Below are positions 8,299-16,889 of a stretch of DNA of 64,000 bases, piece by piece. The notes below the pieces were generated by a model, which ran no database searches, was not told the DNA's origin, and saw only the letters and a list, made by a program, of their open reading frames with translations. The stretch covers positions 131,491-195,490 of the forward strand of contig NZ_PZJM01000013.1 of NCBI RefSeq assembly GCF_003206045.1. The letters are read 5' to 3'. Position 1 is the first letter of the stretch. Every line of letters starts with the position of its first letter. Source of the stretch: Salinicola lusitanus (GTDB lineage Bacteria > Pseudomonadota > Gammaproteobacteria > Pseudomonadales > Halomonadaceae). A program made the position numbers and the translations under genes.

Positions 8299-8945
8299 GC
8301 AGGGCGGGTGCGGTGGTGGTGCGCCGTGCCACCCCAGCCGACGCCGAGGCGATCGCAACCATCCACGTCGACGCCTGGCGCCACAACTATCGCGGCTGGA
8401 TCGCCGAGACCACGCTGGCGGGCCTGGATGTCGCCGCGCGTGCCGCGGCCTGGCGCTCGCAGCTCGAGGCGGGAGCGGTGGTCTATGTCGGCACGGGTTC
8501 GAATACCCAGGCAGACACCCAGGCAGGCATTGACCTCGGCCCTGACCCCGATACCCACCTCGACATGCACCTCGATGCCCAGGCTGGGCCCCGGGCCGAC
8601 GCGCTGCTCGGCTGGGTGAGTGTCGGGCCTTTCCGCCAGAGCGAGAGCGCGCGGCCCGAGGTCCGGACGCTCACCCCCGGCTGGGTCGAACTCTACGGCT
8701 TCTACGTCGCCCCGCGGGCGCAGGGCCAGGGCGTCGGCCACGCCCTGTGGCAGGCCGCCCTGAGGTGGTGTCTCGCCCAGGGCTATCGCGAGGTGGGGTT
8801 GTGGGTCATCGCCGACAATGCGCCGGCCATCCGCTTCTACCAGCGCTGCGGCTTGCGCGATCTCGAACTCGACCAGAACTTCGAGATCGCGGGGCAGCCG
8901 CTGGTCGAGAAGCTGATGGCGCGGCCATTGGGCCCTCGACCCTGA
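8295..8945 (+). CDS. GNAT-family N-acetyltransferase with an unusual acidic insertion
   Basis: This 216-residue acetyltransferase has the GNAT core: an N-terminal strand (VVRRATPADAEAIATIH), the acetyl-CoA loop with ARAQGQGVGHALW, and the final IRFYQRCGL motif. It starts at a GTG that overlaps the eutC stop by 4 bases, so it is probably translated with the eut genes. Residues about 71-104 form a low-complexity insertion rich in D, T, Q, A, H and P between two core strands. The insertion begins with a 10-base direct repeat in the DNA. The substrate is unknown; linkage to eutC hints at a small amine or amino acid. Confidence 0.8.
   Translation: MSRAGAVVVRRATPADAEAIATIHVDAWRHNYRGWIAETTLAGLDVAARAAAWRSQLEAGAVVYVGTGSNTQADTQAGIDLGPDPDTHLDMHLDAQAGPRADALLGWVSVGPFRQSESARPEVRTLTPGWVELYGFYVAPRAQGQGVGHALWQAALRWCLAQGYREVGLWVIADNAPAIRFYQRCGLRDLELDQNFEIAGQPLVEKLMARPLGPRP
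8505..8526 (+). repeat. Short direct repeat inside the GNAT gene
   Basis: ACCCAGGCAG occurs at 8505-8514 and again at 8517-8526. It encodes the repeated TQA units at the start of the low-complexity insertion, so local slippage may have produced the insertion. Confidence 0.5.
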
Positions 8946-8960
8946 GCCTGATGGTTTCCG

Positions 8961-10562
8961 TCAGCGCTTGCTCTGGGTTGGCACGGGCGCCACGCCGGGT
9001 CCCGTCGCTTCTCCTACCTTGTGCCATACGCGGCCGTCACGCTGGATCAGGTCATGGGCGCCAGTCGGCCCATCGGTGCCGGCAGCGTACGCTTCGATAT
9101 CGGGTTTGCCCGCTTCGGACTGCTCGGACCAGGCGTCCAGGAACGGCTGCACCGCGCGCCAGCCGTTCTCGATGGTGTCGGCGCGCTGGAACAGCATCTG
9201 ATCGCCGGTCAGGCAGTCGTAGATCAGGGTCTCGTAGCCGGTGACTGCGGGCAGATCGAAGAAGTCCTTGTAGGCGAACCCCATCTTGACGGTATCCATT
9301 TCCAACTCGGGGCCGGGGCGCTTGGCCTGGAAGTCGAACCACATGCCTTCGTTGGGCTGGATCTGGATGATCAGCCAGTTGGAGGCCATGCGTTCCACGT
9401 CGGTGTTGCGAAACTGGGCGTAGGGCGCCGGCTTGAAGCAGATGGCGATTTCGGTATCCCGCGCGCTCATGCGCTTGCCGGTGCGCAGGTAGAAGGGCAC
9501 GTCGACCCAGCGCCAGTTGTCGACCATCACCTTCATGGCGACGAAGGTTTCGGTCTCGCTCTCTGCATCGACGCCGTGCTCGTCCAGATAGCCGGGCACC
9601 TGGCGGTCGCCGAGGGTGCCTTTCGCGTAACGGCCGCGGGCGGAGTAGCGCTTGGCTTCTTCGGTCATCCAGGGGCGGATGGCGCCCAGTACCTTCGACT
9701 TCTCGCTGCGCAGGGAGTCGGCGCCGAATGCCGCCGGCGGTTCGATCGCGACCATCGCCAGCAGCTGAAACAGGTGGTTGGGAACCATGTCGCGCATCGC
9801 GCCGGCCTTGTCGTAGAAGGCGGCACGCTCCTCGACGCCGACCGTTTCCGCGGCGGTGATCTGGATGTGGTCGATGTAGTGATTGTTCCAGAATGGCTCG
9901 AACAGCACGTTGGCGAAGCGGGCGACGAGGATGTTCTGGACCGTCTCCTTGCCGAGGAAATGATCGATTCGGTAGATCTGCTCTTCCTGCATCACCTCGA
10001 GCAGATCGGCATTCAATTCCCGGGCGGACTCGAGGTCGTGACCGAATGGCTTCTCGACCACGAGCCGGCGATATCGCCCGTTGCGCTCCTCGAGCAGTCC
10101 GGCGCTCCCGAGTTGTCTGGCGATATCGCTGAAGAAACGCGATGACGTGGCGCAATAGAAGAGAGCGTTGTCGCTCTCCGAGGCGGCGATGACCTCATCG
10201 ATCTGGCGATAGATGGCGCCATCGGTGAAATCGCCCTGTCGATAGTGCAGCCGCTTCTCGAAATCCCGCCAGTGGGATTCGTCCAGGGAGCCCTCACGGC
10301 TCTCCGAGTGGTTGTCGGCGGCCTTGTCGGCGATGAAGTCCTTGAGGTGCCGACGGAAGCTCTCGTCGTCGTGCTCGGCGAGATCGATGCCGACGATTCG
10401 CATTTTCGGAGAGATCAGGCGATCCCGATCCAGATTATAGAGTGAAGGGATCAGCAGCCGCTTCACCAGATCGCCACCGGCGCCGAAGATGAACATCGTG
10501 GTGTCGTCGGCGGCAGGCGTCTGTTCGTACTTCGCTCGCGTCGAATGGGGCACGGCTCTCAC
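8961..10562 (-). CDS. zwf: Glucose-6-phosphate 1-dehydrogenase
   Basis: This 533-residue enzyme oxidises glucose 6-phosphate to 6-phosphogluconolactone with NAD(P)+ and is the entry to the oxidative pentose phosphate and Entner-Doudoroff routes. The nucleotide motif GAGGDLVKR lies near residue 27 and the substrate-binding signature RIDHFLGKE is intact. The protein is longer than the usual 490 or so residues, with a 20-residue N-terminal tail and a C-terminal extension. The start is a GTG at 10562. An internal ATG (the M of MFIFGAGG) would leave too little in front of the Rossmann strand. The usual partners pgl, edd and eda are not adjacent. It converges with the GNAT gene, leaving 15 bases. 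Confidence 0.92.
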   Translation of the reverse strand: MRAVPHSTRAKYEQTPAADDTTMFIFGAGGDLVKRLLIPSLYNLDRDRLISPKMRIVGIDLAEHDDESFRRHLKDFIADKAADNHSESREGSLDESHWRDFEKRLHYRQGDFTDGAIYRQIDEVIAASESDNALFYCATSSRFFSDIARQLGSAGLLEERNGRYRRLVVEKPFGHDLESARELNADLLEVMQEEQIYRIDHFLGKETVQNILVARFANVLFEPFWNNHYIDHIQITAAETVGVEERAAFYDKAGAMRDMVPNHLFQLLAMVAIEPPAAFGADSLRSEKSKVLGAIRPWMTEEAKRYSARGRYAKGTLGDRQVPGYLDEHGVDAESETETFVAMKVMVDNWRWVDVPFYLRTGKRMSARDTEIAICFKPAPYAQFRNTDVERMASNWLIIQIQPNEGMWFDFQAKRPGPELEMDTVKMGFAYKDFFDLPAVTGYETLIYDCLTGDQMLFQRADTIENGWRAVQPFLDAWSEQSEAGKPDIEAYAAGTDGPTGAHDLIQRDGRVWHKVGEATGPGVAPVPTQSKR

Positions 10563-10740
10563 CTCGTCATGTGGGTTGCCGGGAGTCGGTCGCGTGGTGC
10601 GACTTCATCATGGAAGACATTCCGGCCGGGGGCCAGCGAATGCGGCGTTCATCGATTCTCCCGCGCCGATTTTGCGCGTCCTGGCGAGCTGAGCCAGACT
10701 GAATCGAACCAAATGCTAGCCAAGACAGGGGGAGTATCAC

Positions 10741-11100
10741 ATGCGTGGTGACCGTTCGGAGGCAGGCAGTGCCGGCACGCAGGGTCCCGACCCGGGGCGG
10801 TCCGGTCGATCCGCCGACGTCAATCAGGGCCTGACGCTGCATTTCGGCCGTGACGAACTCATCATCCGTCGGCGTTACGAGGTCCTGAGCATCGTCAACG
10901 ATATTCTCATCGGCATCTGGTTCGTCATCGGCAGCTTTTTCTTTTTTTACGAATCATTGACCTACTACGGTACCTGGCTGTTCCTGATCGGCAGCATCGA
11001 GATGCTGATCCGACCGATCATTCGCCTGACTCGAAGCCTGCATCTCCAGCGCATGAACGCCCATGCGACGTCTCCGGCCGAGGCGGAACACGATTTTTGA
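10741..11100 (+). CDS. YrhK-domain membrane protein
   Basis: This 119-residue protein has about 40 polar N-terminal residues followed by a YrhK-like domain. It shows YEVLSIVNDILIGIWFVIG, then FFFFYESLTYYGTWLF and GSIEMLIRPIIRLTRSLHLQR, which suggests two membrane helices separated by a short turn. Such domains are common in marine and halophilic bacteria, and their function is unknown. GGGGGAG lies 6-12 bases before the ATG. It is divergent from zwf and stands alone. Confidence 0.75.
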   Translation: MRGDRSEAGSAGTQGPDPGRSGRSADVNQGLTLHFGRDELIIRRRYEVLSIVNDILIGIWFVIGSFFFFYESLTYYGTWLFLIGSIEMLIRPIIRLTRSLHLQRMNAHATSPAEAEHDF

Positions 11101-11213
11101 GCGCGTGATGGGTCTTTGCGACTTGCCACCCATCGACATTGCGCCCCGTCGCGATCGCCGACTAGCCTTGGGACAGAGGGATCTTCCATACACCACAGGA
11201 CGTGGAGCCGATT

Positions 11214-12641
11214 GTGAACGGGACAGACTCAGAAACGGATCTTGGCAACATGGACGCCTCCCGGCTCGAGCGGCTGTATCGGTCCGGCGAGGCCTCTCCG
11301 CTGGAGGCGACCCGGGCGGCGCTCGAGCGTATCGAGCGGTTCAACGATGCGGTGAACGCCTATGTCCATGTCGATCGCGAGGGCGCCGAGAAGGCTGCCA
11401 AGGCCTCGGCCAGGCGATGGGGTCAGGGCAAGCCGCTGAGCGCCATCGACGGTATCCCGGTATCGATGAAGGACCTGGCCGAAGTGGCCGGCATGCCGGC
11501 TCGCGGCGGTTCGTTGACCTCGTCGACGGCGGCGTGCGAAGAGGACTGTCCGCCGGCGCGCATGCTTCGGGAAGCGGGCGCCGTGATTCTCGGCAAGACC
11601 AATACGCCTGAATTCGGCTGGAAGGCAGTGACCGACAACCGGGTCTTCGGCGCCACCTGCAATCCCTGGGACACGCGCCTGACCCCGGGCGGTTCTTCGG
11701 GCGGGGCGGCAGCGGCGGCGGCGCTCAACATGGGGGTGCTGCACCAGGGCGGCGACTCCGGCGGTTCGATACGCATTCCCGCCGCCTTCACCGGCGTGTT
11801 CGGCTTCAAGCCCACCTACGGCTGGACGCCCCAGTGGCCGCCGGCCACGGAGCCGTCGTTGTCCCATATCGGTCCGCTGACCCGAAGTGTCAAGGACGCC
11901 GTGCGTATGCTCAACGTCATCGGTCGCTACGACTATCGCGACCCTTACGCCACCCGCGGCCAGCCGGACGATTGGGGGGCGGACATCGACCAGGATCTGC
12001 GGGGACTGCGAATCGCCTACTCGCCGACGCTGGGCTACGCCGAGGTCGATGAGCAGATCGCGGCACGCGTGCGCGAGGCGGCCCGCAACCTGGAGCAGTT
12101 GGGCGCGGAGGTCGAGGAGGTTCATCCCGGCTTCGAGTCGCCTATCGATATCTTTCAGAAGCTCTGGTTCACCGCCTCGCTGGACTTCTGGTCGAAATGC
12201 AGCGATCGGGAGCGCGAACAGCTCGACCCCGGGCTGGTCGACAATGCCCGCACTGCCCAGCAGTGGAGCGCGCTCGACCTGTTCCAGACGCTGGGGCGCC
12301 GGGCCAACTTCACCGAGTGCCTGGAGCGCTTCAACCAGAAGTACCATCTGCTGATGACGCCGACGGTGCCCATCGAGCCGTTCGCCACGGGACATGAGGT
12401 ACCACCGGGCAGTGGCATGCGCGACTGGGAGGAGTGGGCCCCGTTCTCCTACCCGTTCAACCTGAGCCAGCAGCCGGCGGCCTCGGTTCCCTGCGGGTTC
12501 ACGGAGTCCGGTCTGCCGGTCGGTTTTCAACTCGCCGGTGGCAAGCATGACGACGTACGTGTGCTGCGTGCCTGCCACGCCTACATGCAGGCGCATCCGC
12601 CGCGGTTCCCCCGCGTACCCGATCCGGCGGAAATGGCTTAG
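11214..12641 (+). CDS. Amidase (amidase-signature family)
   Basis: This 475-residue amidase has the complete Ser-cisSer-Lys triad region: Lys86 in SMKDL, the glycine-serine motif TPGGSSGGAAAA at about 157-168, and the nucleophile-bearing GGDSGGSIRIPA. It hydrolyses an amide or ester; the actual substrate is not evident from sequence. It lacks gatB or gatC neighbours and so is not the tRNA amidotransferase subunit GatA. Two in-frame GTG starts are possible (11202 and 11214). I prefer 11214 because TGGAG stands about 6 bases before it. The stop overlaps the convergent DUF1428 gene by 4 bases. Confidence 0.85.
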   Translation: MNGTDSETDLGNMDASRLERLYRSGEASPLEATRAALERIERFNDAVNAYVHVDREGAEKAAKASARRWGQGKPLSAIDGIPVSMKDLAEVAGMPARGGSLTSSTAACEEDCPPARMLREAGAVILGKTNTPEFGWKAVTDNRVFGATCNPWDTRLTPGGSSGGAAAAAALNMGVLHQGGDSGGSIRIPAAFTGVFGFKPTYGWTPQWPPATEPSLSHIGPLTRSVKDAVRMLNVIGRYDYRDPYATRGQPDDWGADIDQDLRGLRIAYSPTLGYAEVDEQIAARVREAARNLEQLGAEVEEVHPGFESPIDIFQKLWFTASLDFWSKCSDREREQLDPGLVDNARTAQQWSALDLFQTLGRRANFTECLERFNQKYHLLMTPTVPIEPFATGHEVPPGSGMRDWEEWAPFSYPFNLSQQPAASVPCGFTESGLPVGFQLAGGKHDDVRVLRACHAYMQAHPPRFPRVPDPAEMA

Positions 12642-13009
12642 GTTGCGCTATCGTCCCGATATCGATCGAGAAATGGCGTGAACCCGGCCCAGATCATGCG
12701 TTTGCCGTCGAAGGGCAAGTCGTCGGGCATCTTGAAACGCTCGTCGCTCTGCATGCGTTGCGCGGCGGTCTCGCAGGTGGACTTATCGGGCCACTCGATC
12801 CATGAAAAGACGATCTGCTCATCTGCCTGGGCGGCAACGGAGCGTTTGAAATCGGTGACCTTGCCGTCCGGCACGTCCTCGCCCCAGGCCTCGACGATGC
12901 GTATGGCGCCCTGCTCGAGAAAGAAGGTCGCGGCTTTCTCGGCCAGCGCGTGATACGCATCGCGCTTGTCACCGTCCACGGGTACCACGAATCCCTGTAC
13001 ATAGTGCAT
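12638..13009 (-). CDS. DUF1428 (YbaA-like) family protein
   Basis: This 123-residue protein matches the DUF1428 pattern: MHYVQGFVVPV at the start, EAWGEDVPDG and FKRSV in the middle, and the end MIWAGF. It has a dimeric alpha-beta barrel-like fold and no known function. GGAGGG stands 7 bases before the ATG. It shares its last 4 bases with the end of the amidase gene on the other strand. Confidence 0.8.
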   Translation of the reverse strand: MHYVQGFVVPVDGDKRDAYHALAEKAATFFLEQGAIRIVEAWGEDVPDGKVTDFKRSVAAQADEQIVFSWIEWPDKSTCETAAQRMQSDERFKMPDDLPFDGKRMIWAGFTPFLDRYRDDSAT

Positions 13010-13121
13010 GTCTTTCCCTCCACGTCTCCTTTAGCCGATCATCGCTCGACTCGCCGCCTGGCCCGCCCTGTCTTGACCGCTCGGCCGTAGCGCCCGAACT
13101 CTCGATGTCCTGATGTCACAT

Positions 13122-13787
13122 TCAGCCGGAAACGGGCGCGTTCTCGTCGAATACGCGCAGTTGAGCCCGCAGGGCGCGATCGAAGGCCGGTCGTTCGCTG
13201 CATCGCCTCACGTAGGCGTCGAGAGCAGGGCGCTCCACGAGCAGTTCGGTGTGATCGAGAATGCGCAGCACCGTGGTCATCATCAGGTCGGCGACGCTGA
13301 ACTCGTCGACCAGATAGGTACGTTCGCCCAGGACGCGCGCCAGATCGTCGAGTCGATCGACGACATTGCCCAGCACGAACTCACGATGACGTGCCCTGAC
13401 CGTCTCGTCCTCGACAAAGAAATCCAGTTCGGCCAGCGCCATGATCGGGGGTTCGACGCTGTTCAGGCCGGCGAACAACCAGCTGAGGGTCTGATCCCGT
13501 CGGCGCGGAACTCGAGAGAGCAACGGTTCGTACTGTTCCGCGATCTTGAGCACGATGGCGCCGGACTCGAACATGGCTTCACCATCCACTTCGATCACAG
13601 GCACCTGCCCGAAGGGTTGCCGACGCAGATAGGTCGCGCTCCGTTTCTCGACGAAGTCGATGGCCTCGGTCTCGTAGGGCAGGCCGGCCTCCTCCAGGGC
13701 CCAGCGGACCCGCAGGTCGCGAACCTTGCCGCGGGCGAAATCGGGCACCCAGCGAAACGCGCTGACTCGAATATGGCTCCCCAGCAT
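13122..13787 (-). CDS. Glutathione S-transferase family protein
   Basis: This 221-residue protein has an N-terminal thioredoxin-like domain with the glutathione-binding segment GQVPVIEVDGEAMFESGAIV, where E-S contacts the gamma-glutamyl group. A helical C-terminal domain with LVDEFSVADLMMTTVL follows. The usual N-terminal catalytic Ser/Tyr/Cys is not obvious in KVRDLRVRWALEEAGLPYE, so the chemistry is uncertain. A GTG at 13796 is an alternative start adding three residues. I chose the ATG at 13787, which is preceded by a G-rich ribosome-site-like run. It is a single gene with no operon partner. Confidence 0.8.
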   Translation of the reverse strand: MLGSHIRVSAFRWVPDFARGKVRDLRVRWALEEAGLPYETEAIDFVEKRSATYLRRQPFGQVPVIEVDGEAMFESGAIVLKIAEQYEPLLSRVPRRRDQTLSWLFAGLNSVEPPIMALAELDFFVEDETVRARHREFVLGNVVDRLDDLARVLGERTYLVDEFSVADLMMTTVLRILDHTELLVERPALDAYVRRCSERPAFDRALRAQLRVFDENAPVSG

Positions 13788-14064
13788 GACTTTCACCCCC
13801 CGAGGATTCCGTCCTCCGTCCGGTTGTTCAGTAATAGGTCATGTTCCAAAAGAGGACTGCTAAGACTTTGGTCATTCGAACGATGCCTGTTAGATACCTC
13901 GGACGAATCGGCGATGGCCGACTACGCTTGAACAGGGGGCGCAAGATGCGCCACTACCAATCCGTTTGTCTTTTCACCGCCCAGTTCACCGGGCCTGGTC
14001 ATGGCGGAATCGCCGAGCTCCATCGGGCCTCGAGGCGATCCTCGCCTGCGAAAGGAGTCGCTCC

Positions 14065-15774
14065 ATGAGTCAGAACGTCGCCGAAATCATCGTCGAAACC
14101 CTCTCCAGTGCCGGCGCCAAGCGTTGCTACGGCGTGGTGGGGGACACCATCAACCATTTCACCGATGCCGTCCGCCGCAGCGATCTCGAGTGGGTCCATG
14201 TCCGCCACGAGGAGGTCGGCGGTTTCGCCGCTGGCGGCGAAGCCTACATGACCCGGGAGCTGGCGCTGTGCGCCGGCACCTGCGGGCCGGGCACGCTGCA
14301 CTTCGTCAACGGTCTGTTCGAAGCCCATCGCAGCGGTTCGCCGGTGGTGCTGATCGCTTCCCAGGTCGGCACCGCCGATACCGGCGTCGGTTTTCCGCAG
14401 GATGTCGACCCCAAGCCGATCTACGAGCAGTACAGCGTCTTCTGCGAGACGATCATCAACCCCGATCAGGTGCGGCGGCTGACCACATTGGCGGCCCAGG
14501 CGGCGCTGGCGAAGAACGGCGTCGCGGTGCTGATCGTGCACGGCGACCTGTTCACCCAGAAGCCGAGCCAGGACCTGCCTTACCGGACGCACCGCTTCGA
14601 CCCGATCACCCGGCCCAGCGCCGAGGAGCTGGTGCCGGCGATCAAGGCGCTCAATGCCGGCGGCAAGATATCCATTTTCGCGGGAGCGGGCTGCGAGCAC
14701 GCGCGCAACGAGGTGCTGGTGCTGGCGGCCAAGCTCAATGCGCCGGTGGCCTGGACCTCGCGCGCCAAGGATTTCATCGAACCCGACAATCCCTTCGAAG
14801 TCGGCATGACCGGGGTTTTCGGCCTGGCCGGCGGTTACCATGCCGTGGCCGACTGCGACACCTTGCTGCTGCTGGGGTGCAACTTCGCCTGGACGCAGTT
14901 CTATCCCGACAAGGCGACGATCATCCAGGTGGATATCGATCCGCAGCAGATCGGCAAGCGTCATCCGGTCGACATCGGGCTGCTCGGCAGCGTGCGCGAC
15001 ACTTGCGCCGCACTGGCCCAGATCGTCGACGAGCAGCCTGACACGGCGTGGCTGGAGCGGTGCCGCAAGAGCTATCACAAGGCGCTGGAACACGACGCCC
15101 ACGAATCCGGGGACGATGCGCTGATTCACCCGCAGGAGCTGACGCTGGCGCTGAACGACGCTGCCCACGACGATGCGTTCTTTACCGCCGACGGCGGCAG
15201 CCCGATGGTGTGGATGCTGCGTCACATCCGCGCCAACGGCAAACGGCGCACGCTCTCCAGTCTGGTCCACGGCACCATGGCCAACGCCTATCCCCAGGCG
15301 ATCGGCATCCAGAAGGCGTTTCCGGAGCGTCAGGTCATCGCCATGTGCGGCGACGGCGGCATGACCATGCTGATGGGCGATCTGCTGACCCTGAAACAGG
15401 AGCAGATCCCGCTCAAGATCGTCGTCTTCAACAACAGCTCGCTGGGCTTCGTCGAACTGGAGCAGAAGGTCGATGGTCTGCTGGACAGCTACACCGACCT
15501 CGACAACCCGGATTTCGGGCTGCTGGCGCAATCGATAGGCCTGTGGGGGCGACGTGTCGAACGCGAGCACGAGCTCAAGCACGCCATTGCCGAATGGCTG
15601 TCCCAGCCGGGGCCGGCGCTTCTCGACGTCAAGGTCAATCGCATGGAGCTGGTGATGCCGCCCAAGATCGAGCCGGGGCAGGTCACCTCCACCGCGCTCT
15701 ACTCGGGCAAGGCGGTGCTCGATGGCCGCATGAGCGATGTCGTCGACCTGGTGAAGAGCAACTTCTGGAAGTGA
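14065..15774 (+). CDS. poxB: Thiamine-diphosphate enzyme, PoxB-type pyruvate oxidase
   Basis: This 569-residue protein has the three domains of ThDP enzymes: Pyr (catalytic Glu in VRHEEVGGFAAG), a central FAD-type domain and PP (GDGGMTMLMGDLL followed by NNSSLGFV). It aligns along its length with E. coli PoxB: CAGTCGPGTLHFVNGLF near the start, NPFEVGMTGVFGLAGGYH in the middle and a membrane-activating tail ending VDLVKSNFWK. It would decarboxylate pyruvate to acetate and CO2 and pass electrons to ubiquinone at the inner membrane. AAGGAG lies 8 bases before the ATG. An acetolactate synthase or related decarboxylase is less likely given the tail. Confidence 0.8.
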   Translation: MSQNVAEIIVETLSSAGAKRCYGVVGDTINHFTDAVRRSDLEWVHVRHEEVGGFAAGGEAYMTRELALCAGTCGPGTLHFVNGLFEAHRSGSPVVLIASQVGTADTGVGFPQDVDPKPIYEQYSVFCETIINPDQVRRLTTLAAQAALAKNGVAVLIVHGDLFTQKPSQDLPYRTHRFDPITRPSAEELVPAIKALNAGGKISIFAGAGCEHARNEVLVLAAKLNAPVAWTSRAKDFIEPDNPFEVGMTGVFGLAGGYHAVADCDTLLLLGCNFAWTQFYPDKATIIQVDIDPQQIGKRHPVDIGLLGSVRDTCAALAQIVDEQPDTAWLERCRKSYHKALEHDAHESGDDALIHPQELTLALNDAAHDDAFFTADGGSPMVWMLRHIRANGKRRTLSSLVHGTMANAYPQAIGIQKAFPERQVIAMCGDGGMTMLMGDLLTLKQEQIPLKIVVFNNSSLGFVELEQKVDGLLDSYTDLDNPDFGLLAQSIGLWGRRVEREHELKHAIAEWLSQPGPALLDVKVNRMELVMPPKIEPGQVTSTALYSGKAVLDGRMSDVVDLVKSNFWK

Positions 15775-15861
15775 GTCGTCGTCGGCCTGTCACGCGGCAC
15801 TCGCGGCCCGTGGCAGGCTGATGGCTGCCCCGACCCGACCCGACCTTGAGAGCGAAGTCCC

Positions 15862-16791
15862 ATGTCCCACAAGGAATTTCGTCGCCCCGGTCTGCGCGAC
15901 CTGCGTCGCCTGGCCGTGCCAGGCACCGCAAGATCGACGGTGGCAGCGTCGTCGATGGGCGTCACCGATAGCGAGTCGCTGAACGACCGCCAAGGCTACG
16001 ACACGGCGTTTCTGGACGACCTCGTCGTACCGCTGCCGGTGCCCGTCGGCGCGCTTGCGGAGGACGTGACGCCGGTGCCCGGCCGTGACGACGGCCGGCT
16101 CGACTACACGCACTTCTCGGTCGTGATGTCGCGCTCCCGCAGGCTGGCGATCTTCACTGCCCTCAATCTCGATGGGAGCCGGCTGGAGAGCGTGCCCAGA
16201 CGCAACGACAACTGGCGTTTCGATCCCCGGATCGACGAATCGCTTCAGGTCGGCGAATCGCTCTACGCGCGCAACCCGCTGGACCGTGGGCATCTGGTTC
16301 GCCGCACTTCGGCCAACTGGGGCCCAGAGGCCGAGCAGGCCAATGCCGATACCTTCCACTTCACCAACTGCACGCCACAGATGGCGGGGTTCAACCAGCA
16401 GACCTGGCTGGGGCTGGAAGATTACCTGCTGGAGAACGCCCGCGCCGACGGGCAGCGAATCACGGTCTTCACCGGGCCCGTGTTCCGAGATGGGGACCGC
16501 CGCTACCGAGGCGTGAAAATCCCCGAGGCGTACTGGAAGGTGGTGGCGTTCATGGCGGATGGTCAGCCCTCGGCCACGGCCTACATGATCGAGCAGGCCG
16601 AGGAGCTCGAAGGGCTCGGCTTCATGTTCGGGCAGTACAAGACCTACCAGCGCAGCGTGGCCCGGATCGGCGAGCTGGCCGGGCTCGACTTCGCCGACCT
16701 GGCCGAATACGACGGGTTCTCCAACGAGGAGCGCGAGACAGGCACACGGATCGAGACGGAGATTCGCGGGCCGTCGGATATTCTCGTCTAG
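15862..16791 (+). CDS. DNA/RNA non-specific endonuclease (NUC family)
   Basis: This 309-residue beta-beta-alpha-metal nuclease carries the family signature NPLDRGHLVRR, with catalytic His144 in DRGH, then the metal-binding asparagine region FHFTNCTPQMAGFNQQTWLGLE. It degrades DNA and RNA without sequence preference. Family members are usually exported, but no signal peptide or hydrophobic stretch is visible in the first 60 residues, so it may be cytoplasmic or need another route. No immunity gene is evident next to it. The ATG at 15862 is taken as the start, although no strong ribosome site is seen. Confidence 0.85.
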   Translation: MSHKEFRRPGLRDLRRLAVPGTARSTVAASSMGVTDSESLNDRQGYDTAFLDDLVVPLPVPVGALAEDVTPVPGRDDGRLDYTHFSVVMSRSRRLAIFTALNLDGSRLESVPRRNDNWRFDPRIDESLQVGESLYARNPLDRGHLVRRTSANWGPEAEQANADTFHFTNCTPQMAGFNQQTWLGLEDYLLENARADGQRITVFTGPVFRDGDRRYRGVKIPEAYWKVVAFMADGQPSATAYMIEQAEELEGLGFMFGQYKTYQRSVARIGELAGLDFADLAEYDGFSNEERETGTRIETEIRGPSDILV

Positions 16792-16889
16792 AGGCTGCGG
16801 CTAGCCGCCGCTTGCGCTTGCCGGCGCATCCCTTACCATGCTCATTATCTTGGCGCTGGATGCCACTGACTCGATGGGTATGGCGTTCT

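Noticed and set aside
13797..14064. Small plus-strand frames upstream of poxB
   Set aside because: They have no ribosome sites, no domain pattern and atypical codon use; the gap looks like a promoter region.
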